Assembly (NCBI RefSeq): GCF_014692505.1
Contig: NZ_JACNYK010000002.1
Span: forward strand, 186,001 to 250,000
Length of the DNA stretch: 64,000 bases
Reading direction: 5' to 3'
Origin: Sphingobacterium arenae
GTDB lineage: Bacteria; Bacteroidota; Bacteroidia; Sphingobacteriales; Sphingobacteriaceae
Positions 62,271 through 64,000 of this stretch are shown here, one piece after another (the stretch's first letter is position 1; each line of letters opens with the position of its first letter). Made by a program: the position numbers and the translations under genes. The notes under the pieces are model-generated. The model saw nothing but the letters and a program-made list of their open reading frames with translations. It did not search any database and was not told the DNA's origin.

Positions 62271-62299
62271 AGACGCAGCGCCTGCGTCTCTACTTCATG
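62261..62299. repeat. 39-bp perfect palindrome between convergent genes
   Basis: CATGAAGTAGAGACGCAG (62261-62278), CGC, then its exact complement CTGCGTCTCTACTTCATG (62282-62299). The core GTAGAGACGC...GCGTCTCTAC matches a hairpin repeat widespread in bacteria, including cyanobacteria and Bacteroidota. It spans the ATPase stop and touches the stop of the GH97 gene, so it likely works as a bidirectional terminator. Confidence 0.8.
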
Positions 62300-64000
62300 C
62301 TATTTTCCGAAAACAATAGCGGCACCATTGGGTTGCAAAGTCAGTTTAACCTGTTTGTCTTTCACAACCTTGACTTGATTTTGTTTCGGATTCAATTGAT
62401 GATCATCCCAATACAATACCGCTTGACCTTCGGAAAGCATCGGTAAAGAAACGGATAGATTTTTAGCTTCTGTTTCCGCATTGACTCCGGCGATATACCA
62501 CGTATCGCCATGTCGACGTGCCAAAACAACGTATTTGCCGGGATATCCGTCAAGAAACACCGTCTCATCCCATGTGGTAGGCACTTCTTTCATGAAATCA
62601 ATCACAAAATTGGGGTATTCCGATAGGTTATTTGGCGTGACACCAAAGTTTTGCACCGGTGTTTGGAACAGGATTGCCGTTGCCAATTGAAAGGTTTCGC
62701 TCGTTTTGCGGATAGTCCCACCATTATTCTCACGGTTATGGCGTTTGTTCAGCAATACCGGCCCGAAATCCATTGAACCCACTGCATTCCGGATAAACGG
62801 ATGCAAGGTTGCGTTATACGCTTCTGTGTCGTTCGCATGCTGGGTAAATATTAAATTTTCCGACGCCAATACCGCTTCACTTCCTACAAAATTGGGATAC
62901 ATCCGCTCCCATCCTCTCGGTAATGTACAACCATGAAAAATAACGACTAAACCGTGATCATTTGCATCCGACAAGATATCCTCGTATAGCTGCATCGTTT
63001 CCTGCTTATCGCCACCAAAGAAATCTACCTTGATTCCTTTAACGCCTATACCTTGCATCCATGCCATCTCTTTTTTCCGTGCCACCGACGTATTCATGCG
63101 GTTTTTAGGTCCTTGTGGCGCGTCATTCCAAAAACCATTGGAATTATACCACAGACAGATCCCGACATTTTTTTCTTTTCCATAAGCGACTAATTCCTCT
63201 ACTTTGTCGTGACCAATTTTTGTATCCCACCAATTGTCTACCAACGCAAATTCCCAGCCCATATTGGCAGAGAGATCGATAAATTTCTGCTGATCTTCAA
63301 AATTGATACTGTTGTCCTGCCACAATAGCCAGCTCCAGGTAGAACGTCCAAATTGATAATCTTGAGTCGGTTCATAAAGTGGTTTTACCACATCAAAAGC
63401 AATAGTCGTTTCCACAATAGGTTTGAGGTCTTTCCCAACCGTCAATGTACGCCAAGGTGTGTAACCCGGCAAATTCAACGCAGGCTGCGTACTTCCCAGT
63501 CCATTATTTTCTCCTTCTTCCGGAAAAGAAATCTGGTAAAGCCCATCTGCTGTACCTTCGCTCAATTTCGCCCCGCAATAAAGGCTACCCACACCGGTTT
63601 CCGACACCAACACCCATCCGCGGTCGCCTATGTGAAATAATGCCGGGAAGGTATACCCTACACCATATTTAGAAGGTGTACCCATAGGCTCATCCGGTAC
63701 ATATTCCTCTTCATAACTGGGCTTCGTTTTCATCCAACCGATCATCGGTGTGGCCTGTGGTGTCAAAAATGTCGTCGTAACATCCGGAAAATCAAAACCA
63801 CTTAGCTCCTTATGGATAATTGCATTTGCGGGTTCTCCGCTTTGTGGTATACCATAACGAAACGCTACGTTGTTGTTGCTGACCTGAAAAATGAGTTCCA
63901 GTTTGAGCTTATCATTATTCTCGAATGTAAAGCTATGCTCATTTGCCTGATAATGCACCGATTTCTTTTTAATCTTCGGTTCTTCGTAACGTTCGTCTAT
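62300..64000 (-). CDS. GH97 family glycosidase, 5' end cut by the window
   Basis: The reading frame is open from 62300 to the right edge of the window (567 codons counting the stop). A GTG at 63958 is inside the open frame and is probably not the start, since GH97 enzymes are 640-700 residues and the 14 codons beyond it look coding. Motifs of the GH97 beta-barrel are SWSLLWQDNSINFEDQQK, WEFALVDNWWDTK, ICLWYNSNGFW, GIKVDFFGGDKQETM and HGCTLPRGWERMYPNFVGSEAV. The Asp in KVDFFGGD sits where retaining members carry the nucleophile, so it may be a retaining alpha-galactosidase-like enzyme, not a SusB-type inverting alpha-glucosidase. No sus genes are visible. Confidence 0.9.
   Translation of the reverse strand: MDERYEEPKIKKKSVHYQANEHSFTFENNDKLKLELIFQVSNNNVAFRYGIPQSGEPANAIIHKELSGFDFPDVTTTFLTPQATPMIGWMKTKPSYEEEYVPDEPMGTPSKYGVGYTFPALFHIGDRGWVLVSETGVGSLYCGAKLSEGTADGLYQISFPEEGENNGLGSTQPALNLPGYTPWRTLTVGKDLKPIVETTIAFDVVKPLYEPTQDYQFGRSTWSWLLWQDNSINFEDQQKFIDLSANMGWEFALVDNWWDTKIGHDKVEELVAYGKEKNVGICLWYNSNGFWNDAPQGPKNRMNTSVARKKEMAWMQGIGVKGIKVDFFGGDKQETMQLYEDILSDANDHGLVVIFHGCTLPRGWERMYPNFVGSEAVLASENLIFTQHANDTEAYNATLHPFIRNAVGSMDFGPVLLNKRHNRENNGGTIRKTSETFQLATAILFQTPVQNFGVTPNNLSEYPNFVIDFMKEVPTTWDETVFLDGYPGKYVVLARRHGDTWYIAGVNAETEAKNLSVSLPMLSEGQAVLYWDDHQLNPKQNQVKVVKDKQVKLTLQPNGAAIVFGK

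Noticed and set aside
1..64000. CRISPR array, prophage, insertion sequence, secretion or defence island
   Set aside because: No regularly spaced repeats, no cas, transposase, integrase, toxin-antitoxin or restriction genes were found in any frame.

Overview
The window reads as a chromosomal segment of a Bacteroidota bacterium, most likely a Sphingobacteriaceae member (Sphingobacterium or a close relative). The signs are the fused MurF-alanine racemase, the bacillithiol deacetylase BshB1, a GH97 glycosidase, DUF4294, DUF502 and DUF3857 proteins, PE-ligase-polymerase LigD, outer-membrane porins of Bacteroidota type, weak or absent Shine-Dalgarno sequences, and promoters in front of both tRNAs that match the Bacteroidota consensus (TTTG, about 19 nt, TAnnTTTG). 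Base composition is moderately AT-rich with very AT-rich spacers. No phage, insertion sequence, CRISPR array or plasmid gene is visible. Genus-level placement is an inference.

Layout. 1-3.7 kb: end of a DUF3857 exported protein, an FMN reductase, a ring-cleaving dioxygenase, and a two-gene alkylation-repair operon (AraC-MGMT fusion and AlkB). 3.7-4.5 kb: tRNA-Ser(UGA) with a repeat cluster copied from its own 3' end and terminator, then tRNA-Arg(UCU). 4.5-10.5 kb: a ferredoxin-type reductase and the rimP-nusA-infB operon. 10.6-17.5 kb: a LexA-like repressor divergent from a degenerate GIY-YIG protein, a very large exported metalloprotease/propeller/barrel protein, and PBP1A. 17.7-24 kb: rpoN, an MFS transporter, and a convergent Ku/LigD end-joining pair. 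24-27 kb: two DinB-fold proteins around an eRF1-like protein. 27-31 kb: the run DUF4294-gpx-bshB1-VOC-mnmE. 31-37.8 kb: rel, a Fur-family regulator, purA, pabB, tatD-like, tcdA. 37.8-46.5 kb: a DnaQ/GIY-YIG exonuclease, fbp, ppk1, DUF502, murF-alr, recX. 46.5-54.3 kb: two small exported proteins, a porin divergent from amtB, DNA polymerase IV, a phosphate-type porin and lpxB. 54.3-64 kb: an unknown exported protein, an M16 protease pair, hemF, gpsA, a Ca2+-type P-ATPase and a GH97 glycosidase cut by the window end.

The strongest theme is DNA damage: MGMT, AlkB, Ku, LigD, Pol IV, RecX, a LexA-like autoproteolytic repressor and a Cho/UvrC-like exonuclease. A 25-bp palindromic site in front of the repressor/GIY-YIG pair recurs, with 22 identical bases, just upstream of the DnaQ/GIY-YIG gene 26 kb away. 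This suggests a small SOS-like regulon. The other notable pattern is a two-copy, multi-hairpin intergenic element (40.5 and 51.65 kb) whose stems differ in sequence but keep pairing. Most of the remaining genes are ordinary housekeeping.
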